The notes beneath the pieces were generated by a model, which was given only the letters and a program-made list of their open reading frames with translations, ran no database searches and was not told the DNA's origin. 21,627 bases of DNA from an uncultured Eubacteriales bacterium (GTDB taxonomy: Bacteria > Bacillota > Clostridia > Oscillospirales > Oscillospiraceae), in the NCBI GenBank assembly GCA_900546075.1, contig URBH01000040.1, forward strand, positions 1 through 21,627. Direction: 5' to 3'. Shown here one piece after another: positions 1 through 7,867 of this stretch. How positions within the stretch are numbered: position 1 is the stretch's first letter; every line of letters begins with the position of its first letter. A program made the position numbers and the translations under genes.

Positions 1-50
1 CTCCGTCCTCGCTGCGCTCGTCCACCTCTCCCAAAGGGAGAGGCAAGGGG
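1..50. repeat. Partial copy of a dispersed palindromic repeat
   Basis: An 8-bp perfect inverted repeat, CCTCTCCC (25-32) and GGGAGAGG (36-43) with an AAA loop, preceded by a CTCGCTGCGCTCG stretch and followed by CAAGGGG. It looks like the palindromic intergenic repeats common in Oscillospirales genomes. That family assignment comes from general recognition, not from a second copy in this window. The left end lies outside the window, so full length is unknown. It sits just beyond the mrdA terminator. Confidence 0.5.
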
Positions 51-54
51 TGCT

Positions 55-94
55 TAAAAAAACAGACACAGCAGGTTTTCCTACTGTGTCTGTT
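55..94 (-). terminator. Rho-independent terminator of the U32-maf-mreCD-mrdA operon
   Basis: Read on the minus strand: an 11-bp perfect stem AACAGACACAG/CTGTGTCTGTT (61-71 with 84-94), extended inward by three further pairs around a TTTT/AAAA loop, followed by a run of seven T (complement of the A run at 56-62). It starts 20 bases after the mrdA stop codon and is the clear end of the minus-strand operon. Confidence 0.93.
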
Positions 95-113
95 GACTGT
101 TTTACGAAGGCGC

Positions 114-2273
114 TTACGACGCCTGATTTTCAAAGGCGTTGACCTCGCTGGCGGCTTCCATGGCGAAGTAGGCGCGCAGAACATCCTCAGCCACGGCGGC
201 GAGGGTCGCGCCGTGGGCGGCCTTTTCGCCGTAGACGGCTACGGCGACCTCCGGGTCTTCCATGGGGGCGAAGCAGATGAACGCGCCATGGTCAGAGCCG
301 CCGGAGGAGTGCTGAGCAGTACCGGTCTTGCCGCATACCTTGACGGGGAAGGTGTCCAGGTCCTTGGGGCCGCCGAAGTGGGAACGGGCGGTGCCTTCGC
401 CTCCTTCGATAACCTTGCGCATACCTTCAATGTAGGTATTGTAGGTGGTGGAAGCAATTTCCATCTGGCTCATGATCTCGGGAGAATTTTCCTTGATGAG
501 GCTGCTGTAGTCGGAGGCGACCACCCGGCTTAGGAAGGTGGCCTTCATCCGGGTACCTTTGTTGGCCAGCGTGGAGGCGTAGACGCACAGCTGCAGGGGG
601 CTGAAACGGTTCTCGGCCTGTCCGATGGCGGCCAGAATACGGTCGCCGGTGGTGACCTGAGAGTCAACGCCGGTCTCGCCGTAGGCGGCCTTCTTACTGG
701 CCTCATCCGTGACCCAGCCGACCTTTTCCGTTAGCTCGATGCCGGTGGGAACGCCCAGACCCAGGGCGTTGGCGGTCGTGTTCAGATAGTCGATGGACAG
801 ACGGTCGCCCAGCTCGTAGAAGAAGTAGTTGCAGGACACCTCCAGCGCCCGCTGGGCGGTCAGCTCGCCGTGGGTCACGCCGGGGTTGGACTTATAGATC
901 AGGCACATGGGAGAGAAGCCCGCGTACTTGGTGAAAACACCCTTATCCTGAATGATCTCGCCGGGGAGGTACAGGAATCTGCCAAAATAGGGACTGTCCG
1001 GGTTTTTACTGCGGTTTTCCATGGCGGCGATCAGGGTACACATCTTGAAGGTGGAGCCGGGGGCGTAGTTGGCGCCGAAGGCGCGGTTGAAGAAAGGCTT
1101 CAAGGGGTCGGCTTCGATCTCGTCCCAGTCCTGGTTCATGGTGGCGAGGTTGTAGGTGGGATAGCTGGCGCAGGCCAGAATCTCGCCGGTCTTGACCTTC
1201 ATGACGATGACCGCCGCGCCCTCCGCGTCCAGGCCGTTACTCTCATCCTTGGAGGTGTTCTTCTCCGGGTCGGTCAGCTCCTTCATGATGTTGGCAAGAG
1301 AGTCCTCGGCAATGCCTTGCAGCTCCAAATCAATGGTGGTCTCCACGTTGTTTCCGGCGATGGGGGTGTAAACCTCGCCGGTCTTCTGGTTGACGCGCCA
1401 GAACTGCTCGACGATGGTACCGTCCTTGGAAACCACGTCCACGCGCTGACCGTCGATGCCGTGGAGGTATTCCTCGAAGGCTTCCTCAAAGCCGGACTGG
1501 CCGATGTAGGCGTCCATGGAGTAGCCTTCCTTCTCGTATTTTTCCCAGTCGGCGGCGTCCATGCCGCCCATGTAGCCTAAGATGTGGGCGCCGTATTTGG
1601 TATGATATTCCCGGACGGTGGAGGATTCCACCATCAGACCGGGGATGTTCAGCTCCAGAATGGCGGACAGATTCTCGTCGGAGATGTCCTGAATAAAGGT
1701 GTAGGTAGGCAGCTTGGAAATACCCCGAAGATCAAATTCGTAGCGCATACCGATGACGGCGCGGGCGTCCTCGTCCGACCAGCCCTCGGGGATTTTGTAG
1801 CGTTCCCGCAGCTTTTCAACGAGCAGCGGCGCGGTGATGTCCGAGTCCAGCGACCGGTCAACCATGAAGCTCTGGAAGTGGTTCTGCCAGGAGGTGGCAA
1901 AATCGTTCAGAGTATACTCAAAGGGGCGGGTCTTGCTCACGGGGAAATGGTCGTTATAGCTGAGATTCAGCTCCCGGCATTTCTGCACAAGGGAGTACAG
2001 CGCCTCGTTGGTCTGGCCGTAGGACTCGATAACGTAGTGGTTGAACACCAGATTATAGCTGGCCCGGTTGCCCACCAGGACGTTGCCGTTGCGGTCAAGG
2101 ATATCACCCCGGGCGGCACGGACGGTGGTAACGGTGGTGTATTTTGCGATGTTGTCGGTGTTGCCGTTTGTCTCGATGATCTGAAGATCGAAAAGCTTCA
2201 CGGCGAACAGCGCCAGAATCGTAATAAACAGAATCAGAAGCAGGATAGCGCGAAATCGGCTTATTCTTTCCAT
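114..2273 (-). CDS. mrdA: Penicillin-binding protein 2 (elongation-specific transpeptidase)
   Basis: A 719-residue class B penicillin-binding protein that cross-links peptidoglycan during lateral wall growth as part of the elongasome, anchored in the membrane with its catalytic domain outside. Visible: an N-terminal membrane helix (about 9-29), a PBP-dimer/pedestal region (about 50-270), and a transpeptidase domain with all three penicillin-binding motifs: STFK with the active serine (407-410), SCN (480-482) and KTG (649-651). Length is within the PBP2 range. The ATG start is preceded by GGAGGA on the minus strand and lies inside the 3' end of mreD (13-nt overlap), implying translational coupling. 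It is the last gene of the operon, followed at once by a terminator. Pairing with mreC and mreD favours PBP2/MrdA over a sporulation SpoVD-type or divisome PBP. The paralogue choice rests partly on that context. Confidence 0.93.
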   Translation of the reverse strand: MERISRFRAILLLILFITILALFAVKLFDLQIIETNGNTDNIAKYTTVTTVRAARGDILDRNGNVLVGNRASYNLVFNHYVIESYGQTNEALYSLVQKCRELNLSYNDHFPVSKTRPFEYTLNDFATSWQNHFQSFMVDRSLDSDITAPLLVEKLRERYKIPEGWSDEDARAVIGMRYEFDLRGISKLPTYTFIQDISDENLSAILELNIPGLMVESSTVREYHTKYGAHILGYMGGMDAADWEKYEKEGYSMDAYIGQSGFEEAFEEYLHGIDGQRVDVVSKDGTIVEQFWRVNQKTGEVYTPIAGNNVETTIDLELQGIAEDSLANIMKELTDPEKNTSKDESNGLDAEGAAVIVMKVKTGEILACASYPTYNLATMNQDWDEIEADPLKPFFNRAFGANYAPGSTFKMCTLIAAMENRSKNPDSPYFGRFLYLPGEIIQDKGVFTKYAGFSPMCLIYKSNPGVTHGELTAQRALEVSCNYFFYELGDRLSIDYLNTTANALGLGVPTGIELTEKVGWVTDEASKKAAYGETGVDSQVTTGDRILAAIGQAENRFSPLQLCVYASTLANKGTRMKATFLSRVVASDYSSLIKENSPEIMSQMEIASTTYNTYIEGMRKVIEGGEGTARSHFGGPKDLDTFPVKVCGKTGTAQHSSGGSDHGAFICFAPMEDPEVAVAVYGEKAAHGATLAAVAEDVLRAYFAMEAASEVNAFENQAS

Positions 2274-2854
2274 GTGGTTCCTCCAATAAGACCAATTTTA
2301 TTGATGGGTGCGTACAGCAGAATCAGAATGCCGAAGCTGTAGGCGGCGGTGATCAGGAAGGAAAAGACCCGATCCCACCGTGTCAGCCCCAGACCGATGC
2401 CCACGATGAACAAGCCCATCTCATAAATCGTCAGCGCAATGCCGGCGCAGATGACAATGGACGCTTTGGTGCGCCTGAGATAGGCCTGCCGCAGCAGCGT
2501 GGCGACAATGCCGACGGCGCACAGAAGCCCAACGCAGTAAGGCCCCGGCGCGGAGCCGGAAAAATAGTAAATGGTGGACGCAAACAGGACAAACAGGCTC
2601 CCCACATCCACGCCCTCAATGACCGTGATCAGCAGAATGTACACCGCCGGTAAATCGGCGGTTGCGCCGAAAATGCTGACCCGGCCCATGATGACGTCCT
2701 GAATGGTCAGAAGCAGGATCCCCGTGAGCACGTACAGCGTCCATTTCAGGATCCGCTGCTTTTGCAGCTGGGTCAGATGGAACAGCTGGGAGAGGCTCCA
2801 TTGCCGGGGGTCGGGCTTGAATTCCGACTGCTTTGACAGCTTTTTTCTTGCCAT
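2261..2854 (-). CDS. mreD: Rod shape-determining protein MreD
   Basis: A 197-residue integral membrane protein, the MreD component of the cell-elongation complex linking MreC, RodA/PBP2 and the cytoskeleton. The sequence shows a polar N-terminal stretch of about 36 residues and then several hydrophobic segments (roughly 38-55, 67-97, 103-122, 130-155, 163-183), matching the compact multi-helix MreD fold. The polar N-terminal segment is longer than in typical MreD proteins, where the first helix begins almost at the start. The ATG is preceded by GAGGA, 9 bases after the mreC stop, and the 3' end overlaps mrdA by 13 nt. MreD proteins are poorly conserved in sequence, so identification depends on topology plus the mreC-mreD-mrdA order. 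Together these make it secure. Confidence 0.88.
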   Translation of the reverse strand: MARKKLSKQSEFKPDPRQWSLSQLFHLTQLQKQRILKWTLYVLTGILLLTIQDVIMGRVSIFGATADLPAVYILLITVIEGVDVGSLFVLFASTIYYFSGSAPGPYCVGLLCAVGIVATLLRQAYLRRTKASIVICAGIALTIYEMGLFIVGIGLGLTRWDRVFSFLITAAYSFGILILLYAPINKIGLIGGTTWKE

Positions 2855-2863
2855 GGCGTGTCC

Positions 2864-3799
2864 TCAGCCCACGGGGGTGGTCGCCTGGGTGGCGGCGGTT
2901 TCGGAAGGGGCGGTTTCGGAAGGGGCGGTGGCGGTTTCGGAGTCCGGGGCGGTGCCGGGGGTGACCATGACCTCGGTGGTGTACTGGGTGATGATGAAGA
3001 CCTGCTCCAAAGAGTTAATGTCCGCGGCGGGGTCGAGAAGGGCGAACTTGGCAACGCCCGTTTCCTCATAGCCTGCGTCCACCACGGAGCCGATGATCAG
3101 ACCCCGGGGGTACACCGTGGAACCGGAGGTCACCACCTGGTCTTTGTTGCGGATGATGGATTCGGAGGGCAGGTAGTTCATCTGAAGCAGGGTATCGTTG
3201 CCGCTGACATAGCCGCCCTTGACCATGCCGTTATAGCCGGAGGTGGAAATGGTGCCGGAAATTTCCAGGGTGGAGTCCAGAACGGTCTTGACGACGGCGT
3301 AGTTCACGCCCACCTCCGTCACCAGACCCACCACTTCGCCGTTGGCGGTGATGGCACACAGGTTCTCCCGGATGCCCGCATTGGTGCCGCGGTTGATGGT
3401 GAAGGTGCTTTCCCAATCGGAAGAGCTCCAGCCGATGATATAGGCGTCCACCAGCTTGTAGTCCTCGTTGGTGGCCTTCAGCTCCAGGAGCCTGCGCAGA
3501 CGCTCGTTTTCACGGGAAACGGAGTCGGCCTGACGGGCGACGTCCTCCATCTGGGCGATGCGTTCCTCCAGCACCTTGTTTTCCGCGTCCAGAGCCTCGT
3601 AGCGGAACATATAGCTGTAGTATTTTTCCGCCGTGTTGGTCAGAGTGGTGCCTGCGGTGCGGAAGGGGGCAAGAACGCCCTGCACGATCACGCTGGGAAG
3701 ACTCTGGTTGGAAATGCCGCTGTAGATGGCCAGCGCCGCCGTCAGCAGCGCGGCGATCACCAGAATGATCTTCACCTTGGTACTGAATAGATTTCTCAT
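2864..3799 (-). CDS. mreC: Rod shape-determining protein MreC
   Basis: A 311-residue bitopic membrane protein that scaffolds the elongasome in the extracytoplasmic space. It has a short basic N-terminus, one membrane helix (about 8-27), a coiled coil rich in E/L/R heptads (about 66-107), a β-barrel MreC core (about 115-275), and a low-complexity tail of repeated S/A-P-S-E-T units (about 285-308). The tail is longer than in many MreC proteins and probably lies in the wall. The start chosen is the ATG with an ideal GGAGG site 7 bases upstream. A longer reading with 12 extra residues would begin inside maf without a ribosome site. The ATG overlaps the maf stop by 4 nt (ATGA), so the two are probably translationally coupled. 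Confidence 0.93.
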   Translation of the reverse strand: MRNLFSTKVKIILVIAALLTAALAIYSGISNQSLPSVIVQGVLAPFRTAGTTLTNTAEKYYSYMFRYEALDAENKVLEERIAQMEDVARQADSVSRENERLRRLLELKATNEDYKLVDAYIIGWSSSDWESTFTINRGTNAGIRENLCAITANGEVVGLVTEVGVNYAVVKTVLDSTLEISGTISTSGYNGMVKGGYVSGNDTLLQMNYLPSESIIRNKDQVVTSGSTVYPRGLIIGSVVDAGYEETGVAKFALLDPAADINSLEQVFIITQYTTEVMVTPGTAPDSETATAPSETAPSETAATQATTPVG

Positions 3800-4371
3800 A
3801 AGGTATCCTCCATCACTTCCGGCGCTGTGCGGCAAAGGGTCTCATACAGCCGGCACACGGGAAGTCCCATTACATTATAATAGTCGCCCTCCAGCTTTTC
3901 GCAGAACAGCGCCGCCCCGCCCTGAATGCCGTAAGAGCCGGCCTTGTCCATTGGCTCGCCGCTTTGGACGTATTTCAGAATCTCCTTGTCGCTGAGGGGG
4001 CGGAAATGCAGGCTCGTCACCTCGGTGAAGGTCTCGACCCTGTCCCCGCACAGAACGGTGCAGCCGGTCATCACCTGATGATCCCGCCCGGAGAGAAGCC
4101 GGAGCATAGATGCCGCTTCCGCCTCACTGTGGGGCTTGCCCAGCACCTTTCCCTGACAGACCACGATGGTGTCCGCGGCGATGACGATGTCGCCTTCTTC
4201 CCGGCGGACGGCCAGCGCCTTTGACCGGCTGACCCGGGCGACCTCGTCAAAGGGCGGCTTTTCGGGGTCCATGGTTTCGTCAATGTCCGCCGCCCGGACG
4301 GTGAAGGGTAGATGGAAGAGGGACAGTAGCGCCTTTCGCCGGGGCGAGGCGGACGCGAGAATGAGCTGCAT
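3796..4371 (-). CDS. maf: Maf nucleotide pyrophosphatase
   Basis: A 191-residue cytoplasmic Maf/HAM1-superfamily enzyme that hydrolyses non-canonical or selected nucleoside triphosphates (dTTP/UTP and modified bases in characterised Maf proteins) to monophosphate and pyrophosphate. Family signatures are all present: SASPRR (7-12), AADT with the catalytic aspartate (D67), GKPHSEAEA (78-86) and DKAGSYGIQG (142-151). Length matches Bacillus Maf (about 190). The ATG chosen has AAGGAG seven bases upstream; a longer frame opening at 4410 would overlap the U32 gene and has no such site. maf next to mre genes is a classic Firmicute arrangement, although radC and mreB, which lie between maf and mreC in Bacillus, are absent here. 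The stop overlaps the mreC start (ATGA). Confidence 0.94.
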   Translation of the reverse strand: MQLILASASPRRKALLSLFHLPFTVRAADIDETMDPEKPPFDEVARVSRSKALAVRREEGDIVIAADTIVVCQGKVLGKPHSEAEAASMLRLLSGRDHQVMTGCTVLCGDRVETFTEVTSLHFRPLSDKEILKYVQSGEPMDKAGSYGIQGGAALFCEKLEGDYYNVMGLPVCRLYETLCRTAPEVMEDTL

Positions 4372-4399
4372 AAGGTTCTCCTTTCGATGCGGAGGGATT

Positions 4400-6481
4400 T
4401 TATTCCACACCCCGTAAGTACAGTCCCCGGGTGCACGCGCCGGGGTCGAGGGGCTCGGGGTTCATGTAATCGTTCAGCACACGGTCAACCTCCTTGGAAT
4501 TTTCCGTGGTGAAGTACAGCCGCGTCGCCCATAAGCCCAGCTTCGCAAGATCGTCCTGACGGTCGAGCCAGCTCAGCTTCTTGCCGTTGAGCAGCACGCT
4601 GCGGCAGCTGTCGCCGTCCCGGATGACCGGGAACTCCGCGCCGGTCTTGTCGATCAGGCGGGTGGCTTTCAGATGGCAGGTGCATTCGTTGGCCTTGTTG
4701 TGAATGAGACAATGCTCCGTCACCATCAGGGGCAGCCGCCCGTAGGCGATCAGCTCGGCGTTTACCGCCTTGCTCATGTCCCGTATCTGGGGGAGGGTCA
4801 TTTCAAAGCTCACCGTGGCGGAGGCCATTTCCAGGGAACGCATGACGTTCATGGAGGCGGAGTTGAAGATATTCAGGCCGAAATCTCCGTGAACCCGCAT
4901 TCCCGCCTCCCGCACGGGGGCAATCAGGCCGAGATTGCCCACCAGCGCGTCCCGGACGCCGGCGGCGCGGAGGACGTCCAGCCCCTTTTTGATCCGGGGC
5001 AGCTCTCCGTCGTGGACGATTCTGGGCAGCACCGCCGCCAGCCGTCCCCGCTGCACCAGCCGGGCGCAAAGCTCCCCGTCGGCAAGTAATATGTGGATAG
5101 GAACGTACAGCATGGTGGTTTCCAGATCCAGAAGCATGGGGGTCAGCTGCTCCCGTGACGTTACCTGAACGGTCAGGCCGGGCAGACCCATTTCGCCCTT
5201 GAATTGCGGCACGGGCTTGGGCTTGCGCAGCACCTGCTCCTCCCGCCGGGCGCGGATGGCGGTGAGCTGATTCAGCACGTCCCGGCGCATGGCGTTGATG
5301 GCGGAGGCGGAGATGATGAGGCCGGGATCCACCCGGGTGCGCACCTCCACGCACCGGTAGGGCGTGCCGCCGGTTTTGGAGACCCGCTGGGCGAGCATCG
5401 CCCCGGTGATGGAGATGTTCTGGGCTCGTTCCGGCACGGGGCCGTCGGAGCGGCATGTCCGCCCCTCCGGGTCGGTGGCGATGACGCAGCTGCCGTCCAC
5501 AGTGACCATGGCCTGGAAGCGGACGTCCACAAGGGGGGTCTCCCCTGCTTCGTAGGATTGCCGTGCGGCCTGGAGCCACTGGGGATCGTCGGCGGTCTCC
5601 TGGCGGACGCCGAACATTTTGGTATCAATACGGCCGGTATAGTAGCCGTCGGTGAAGCCCTGACGGTTGAAGGCGGTATACAGGGCGTCCATCATGGGCT
5701 TGGTGACGGTCATCTCGTCCAGCGCCTTGCGGTAGACGGCGGTGACGGTGGCCACGTACTCCGCCCGCTTCATCCGGCCTTCCAGCTTCAAAGAGACCAC
5801 GCCCATTTCCTGCAATTCCCGCAGATAGGGAATCAGGCAGTTGTCCTTCAGGCTCAGGGGGTATTTTTCCTGCCAGTGGGTGTAGCCGTAGCTCTGGCGG
5901 CAGGGCTGGGCGCAGCGTCCCCGGTTGCCGGAGCGGCCGCCGATCATGGCGGACATATAGCACTGGCCGGAATAGCACATGCACAGCGCGCCATGGACGA
6001 AAACTTCAATCTCAATGGGAGAATTGGCGCAGATGTAGCGGATTTCCTCCCGGCTCAGCTCCCGGCTGAGCACGACCCGCTTCATGCCCATGGCGGCGCA
6101 CAGCAGCACGCCGGGCAGAGAATGGATGGTCATCTGGGTGCTTCCGTGGATGGGAACGCCGGGGGCGATCTGACGGCACAGCTGCACCACGCCCAGGTCC
6201 TGAACGATAAAGGCGTCGATATTATTTTGTGCCGCGTGGCGGATCAGCTCCCCCGCCTCGGTCATCTCCCGGTCGGAGACGAGGGTATTGAGGGTCAGGT
6301 GAACCTGCACGCCCCGGACATGGCAGTATTTAATGGCCTCCACCAGCGTCTGGGGAGTAAAGTTTTTTGCGCTTTGCCGCGCGTTGAATGCGCCGCAGCC
6401 GAGGTAGACGGCGGAAGCGCCGTTCTGAACGGCCGCGCGCAGAGCCTCCATTGACCCGGCGGGCGCCAATAATTCCAGCAT
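4400..6481 (-). CDS. Peptidase U32 family protein, RlhA-like RNA hydroxylation factor
   Basis: A 693-residue U32-family protein. Members once annotated as collagenases are now linked to prephenate-dependent hydroxylation of RNA (RlhA for 23S rRNA C2501, TrhP for tRNA U34). The N-terminus (LELLAPAGS, 2-10) and the signature EVFVHGALCMCYSGQCYMS (159-177) are clear. Cysteines at 167, 169, 174, 190 and 194 could ligate a metal or Fe-S centre. A long C-terminal half (about 390-690), including an ECTCHLKATRLIDK segment, resembles the extra region of RlhA-type proteins, which are longer than the ~300-420-residue TrhP/YrrN/YrrO class. That length suggests the RlhA branch, but the RNA target is inference. 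The ATG has GGAGAGAG upstream; an earlier in-frame ATG (6526) lies at the predicted transcription start. It is first in the operon, 28 nt before maf. Confidence 0.87.
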   Translation of the reverse strand: MLELLAPAGSMEALRAAVQNGASAVYLGCGAFNARQSAKNFTPQTLVEAIKYCHVRGVQVHLTLNTLVSDREMTEAGELIRHAAQNNIDAFIVQDLGVVQLCRQIAPGVPIHGSTQMTIHSLPGVLLCAAMGMKRVVLSRELSREEIRYICANSPIEIEVFVHGALCMCYSGQCYMSAMIGGRSGNRGRCAQPCRQSYGYTHWQEKYPLSLKDNCLIPYLRELQEMGVVSLKLEGRMKRAEYVATVTAVYRKALDEMTVTKPMMDALYTAFNRQGFTDGYYTGRIDTKMFGVRQETADDPQWLQAARQSYEAGETPLVDVRFQAMVTVDGSCVIATDPEGRTCRSDGPVPERAQNISITGAMLAQRVSKTGGTPYRCVEVRTRVDPGLIISASAINAMRRDVLNQLTAIRARREEQVLRKPKPVPQFKGEMGLPGLTVQVTSREQLTPMLLDLETTMLYVPIHILLADGELCARLVQRGRLAAVLPRIVHDGELPRIKKGLDVLRAAGVRDALVGNLGLIAPVREAGMRVHGDFGLNIFNSASMNVMRSLEMASATVSFEMTLPQIRDMSKAVNAELIAYGRLPLMVTEHCLIHNKANECTCHLKATRLIDKTGAEFPVIRDGDSCRSVLLNGKKLSWLDRQDDLAKLGLWATRLYFTTENSKEVDRVLNDYMNPEPLDPGACTRGLYLRGVE

Positions 6482-6506
6482 AAGCTCTCTCTCCAAAAAT
6501 CGGTTT

Positions 6507-6521
6507 CGGGGCAGACCCCCG
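6507..6521 (-). other. Small GC hairpin in the U32 operon leader
   Basis: CGGGG (6507-6511) and CCCCG (6517-6521) form a 5-bp stem with a 5-base loop in the predicted leader, about 25 bases before the U32 start codon. No T tract follows it, so it is not a terminator. Any effect on translation is unproven. Confidence 0.35.
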
Positions 6522-6525
6522 CACA

Positions 6526-6545
6526 ATACTGTATCGTACAGTATA
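6526..6545 (-). promoter_or_regulatory. Extended -10 promoter of the U32 operon overlapped by a perfect palindrome
   Basis: On the minus strand, TGC-TATACT (complement of 6540-6548) is an extended -10 element without a good -35 box. Transcription would begin near 6533, leaving a leader of about 50 bases. A perfect inverted repeat ATACTGTA-TCG-TACAGTAT (6526-6544) covers the -10 and the predicted start point, the normal place for a repressor operator. The binding protein cannot be named from the sequence. Confidence 0.55.
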
Positions 6546-6582
6546 GCACAAAGAAACGAAAACTTCCACCCCCGGAGGGAGA

Positions 6583-6695
6583 ATTCAAGAAAAATTCAAG
6601 GGTATTTCACATTCCAAGCGCTTTTCCCGGGGCAAACCCGGGGAGAGATTTCCAAAATCGCCCCAATTTCCCGAAATGTTCAAGAATAATTCAAA
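6583..6695. repeat. Two near-identical TTCAA-pair motifs in the divergent U32/hrcA region
   Basis: Two 18-nt copies, at 6583-6600 and 6678-6695, share TTCAAGAA(A/T)AATTCAA and differ at three positions. In each, two TTCAA boxes are spaced 11 bases apart, about one helical turn. The second copy ends 9 bases before the hrcA -35 box, where an UP element or activator would bind. Between them lies a hairpin-capable CCCGGGG-CAAA-CCCGGGG (6626-6643). No gene is seen in 6546-6704. Confidence 0.45.
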
Positions 6696-6704
6696 AACGA
6701 CCTA

Positions 6705-6733
6705 TTGACTTTTTTGGCACTCTGCGGTATAGT
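6705..6733 (+). promoter_or_regulatory. Sigma-A promoter of the hrcA-grpE-dnaK-dnaJ operon
   Basis: TTGACT (6705-6710), a 17-bp spacer and TATAGT (6728-6733), both near consensus. The predicted start point (about 6740) falls inside the CIRCE operator, so HrcA bound there would block initiation. Confidence 0.93.
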
Positions 6734-6737
6734 GTGC

Positions 6738-6764
6738 TTAGCACTCAGAGAGATGGAGTGCTAA
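6738..6764 (+). promoter_or_regulatory. CIRCE operator (HrcA binding site)
   Basis: A perfect match to the CIRCE consensus: TTAGCACTC, nine bases, GAGTGCTAA. It begins 4 bases after the -10 box, covers the predicted start site and ends 25 bases before the hrcA start codon. CIRCE is the binding site of HrcA, the first gene of the operon, so the operon is autoregulated and heat-inducible through GroEL-dependent HrcA activity, as established in Bacillus. It would also form a stem-loop in the mRNA leader. Confidence 0.98.
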
Positions 6765-6789
6765 AGACAAAAGGAAAAGGAGGAATACG

Positions 6790-7857
6790 ATGGAACTGAC
6801 AGAGCGGAAAAAGAAGGTTCTGCGGTCGGTGGTGGATTTGTATATCCGCACGGCGGAGCCGGTGGGCTCCAAGGCCATTACCGAGCTGCCGGACATGAAG
6901 TATTCCTCCGCGACCATCCGCAACGAAATGGCGGAGCTGACCACCATGGGTTATCTGGAGCAGCCCCACACCAGCGCGGGGCGCATCCCCTCCGCCGCCG
7001 GTTACCGGCTGTACGTTGACGAGCTGATGATGGATTACCGCCTGTCCATCGACGAAACCAAGTCCATCAGCAGCGCCATTGAGGAAAAGATGCAGCGGGT
7101 GGATAAAATGGTGGAAAAGGTGGCAAAGCTGGTATCCCAAGCCACCGACCTTCCCGCCATCTCCGCCGCGTCCCGACAGGGCAGCGCCTGCGTCAAGCGG
7201 TTCGACCTGATCCTGGCCGGACAGGGAAGCTTCATTCTGGTGCTGATGCTGGGCGGCGAGCAGGTGGTGAACAAGCTCATCAAGCTGCCCCTGAATGTGG
7301 GCGAAACGGATCTGAAGCTCCTCAGCGCGGTGCTGAACGCCAGCATGACGGACATTCCCCTTGATGGTTTCACCGCCGAGCTGATGGAAAAGGTCATGCG
7401 TTCGGCGGGCGCCGCGGCAAGTCTGGTGCCGGTGATCCTGGATTTCACCCAGGAGACGCTGAAAAACAGCGATTCCACCAGAGTGGCCGTCACCGGTCAG
7501 GCAAGGCTGCTGAGCTTGCCGGAATACCGGGACGTGGACAAAGCCCAGCGGGTGATGGATTCCATCGACGAAGAGACGCTGGCAAACCTTCCCGCCGTCA
7601 TGGAGGGCGCGAGCGGCACCAAGGTGCTGGTAGGCCCCGAAAACGTGGCGGATGAGCTGAAGGACACCTCCGTTGTGATGACCAAGTTTGACATCGGCGA
7701 CGGAATGCAGGGCATGATCGGCGTGGTCGGCCCCACCCGAATGGATTACGCCAAGGTGACGGCGCGCCTGAGCTACTTCGCCGAGAGCCTGAGTAAGATG
7801 TTCGGCAAGCCCGAGCAGCCCCAGCAGCCAAAGCTGCCGGAGCCGCCGAAAGAATAG
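6790..7857 (+). CDS. hrcA: Heat-inducible transcription repressor HrcA
   Basis: A 355-residue repressor of class I heat-shock genes. It dimerises, binds CIRCE, and in studied Firmicutes depends on GroEL to stay active. The N-terminal winged helix is clear (ERKKKVLRSVVDLYI at 5-19, SATIRNEMAELTTMGYLEQP at 39-58, SAGRIPSAAGYRLYVDEL at 61-78). The C-terminal GAF-like and insertion domains follow, and the family GVVGPTRMDYAKV segment lies near 318-330. Length is typical (about 340-355). The ATG has GGAGG 6-7 bases upstream. It is the first gene of the operon, directly downstream of the operator it recognises. The last ten or so residues are P/Q/E-rich and probably disordered. Confidence 0.97.
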   Translation: MELTERKKKVLRSVVDLYIRTAEPVGSKAITELPDMKYSSATIRNEMAELTTMGYLEQPHTSAGRIPSAAGYRLYVDELMMDYRLSIDETKSISSAIEEKMQRVDKMVEKVAKLVSQATDLPAISAASRQGSACVKRFDLILAGQGSFILVLMLGGEQVVNKLIKLPLNVGETDLKLLSAVLNASMTDIPLDGFTAELMEKVMRSAGAAASLVPVILDFTQETLKNSDSTRVAVTGQARLLSLPEYRDVDKAQRVMDSIDEETLANLPAVMEGASGTKVLVGPENVADELKDTSVVMTKFDIGDGMQGMIGVVGPTRMDYAKVTARLSYFAESLSKMFGKPEQPQQPKLPEPPKE

Positions 7858-7867
7858 AGTAAATCAG

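Noticed and set aside
6526..6544. U32-promoter palindrome as a LexA/SOS box
   Set aside because: CTG and CAG are 7 bases apart instead of the 10 of the Escherichia coli box, and it does not match the Firmicute GAAC-N4-GTTC site.
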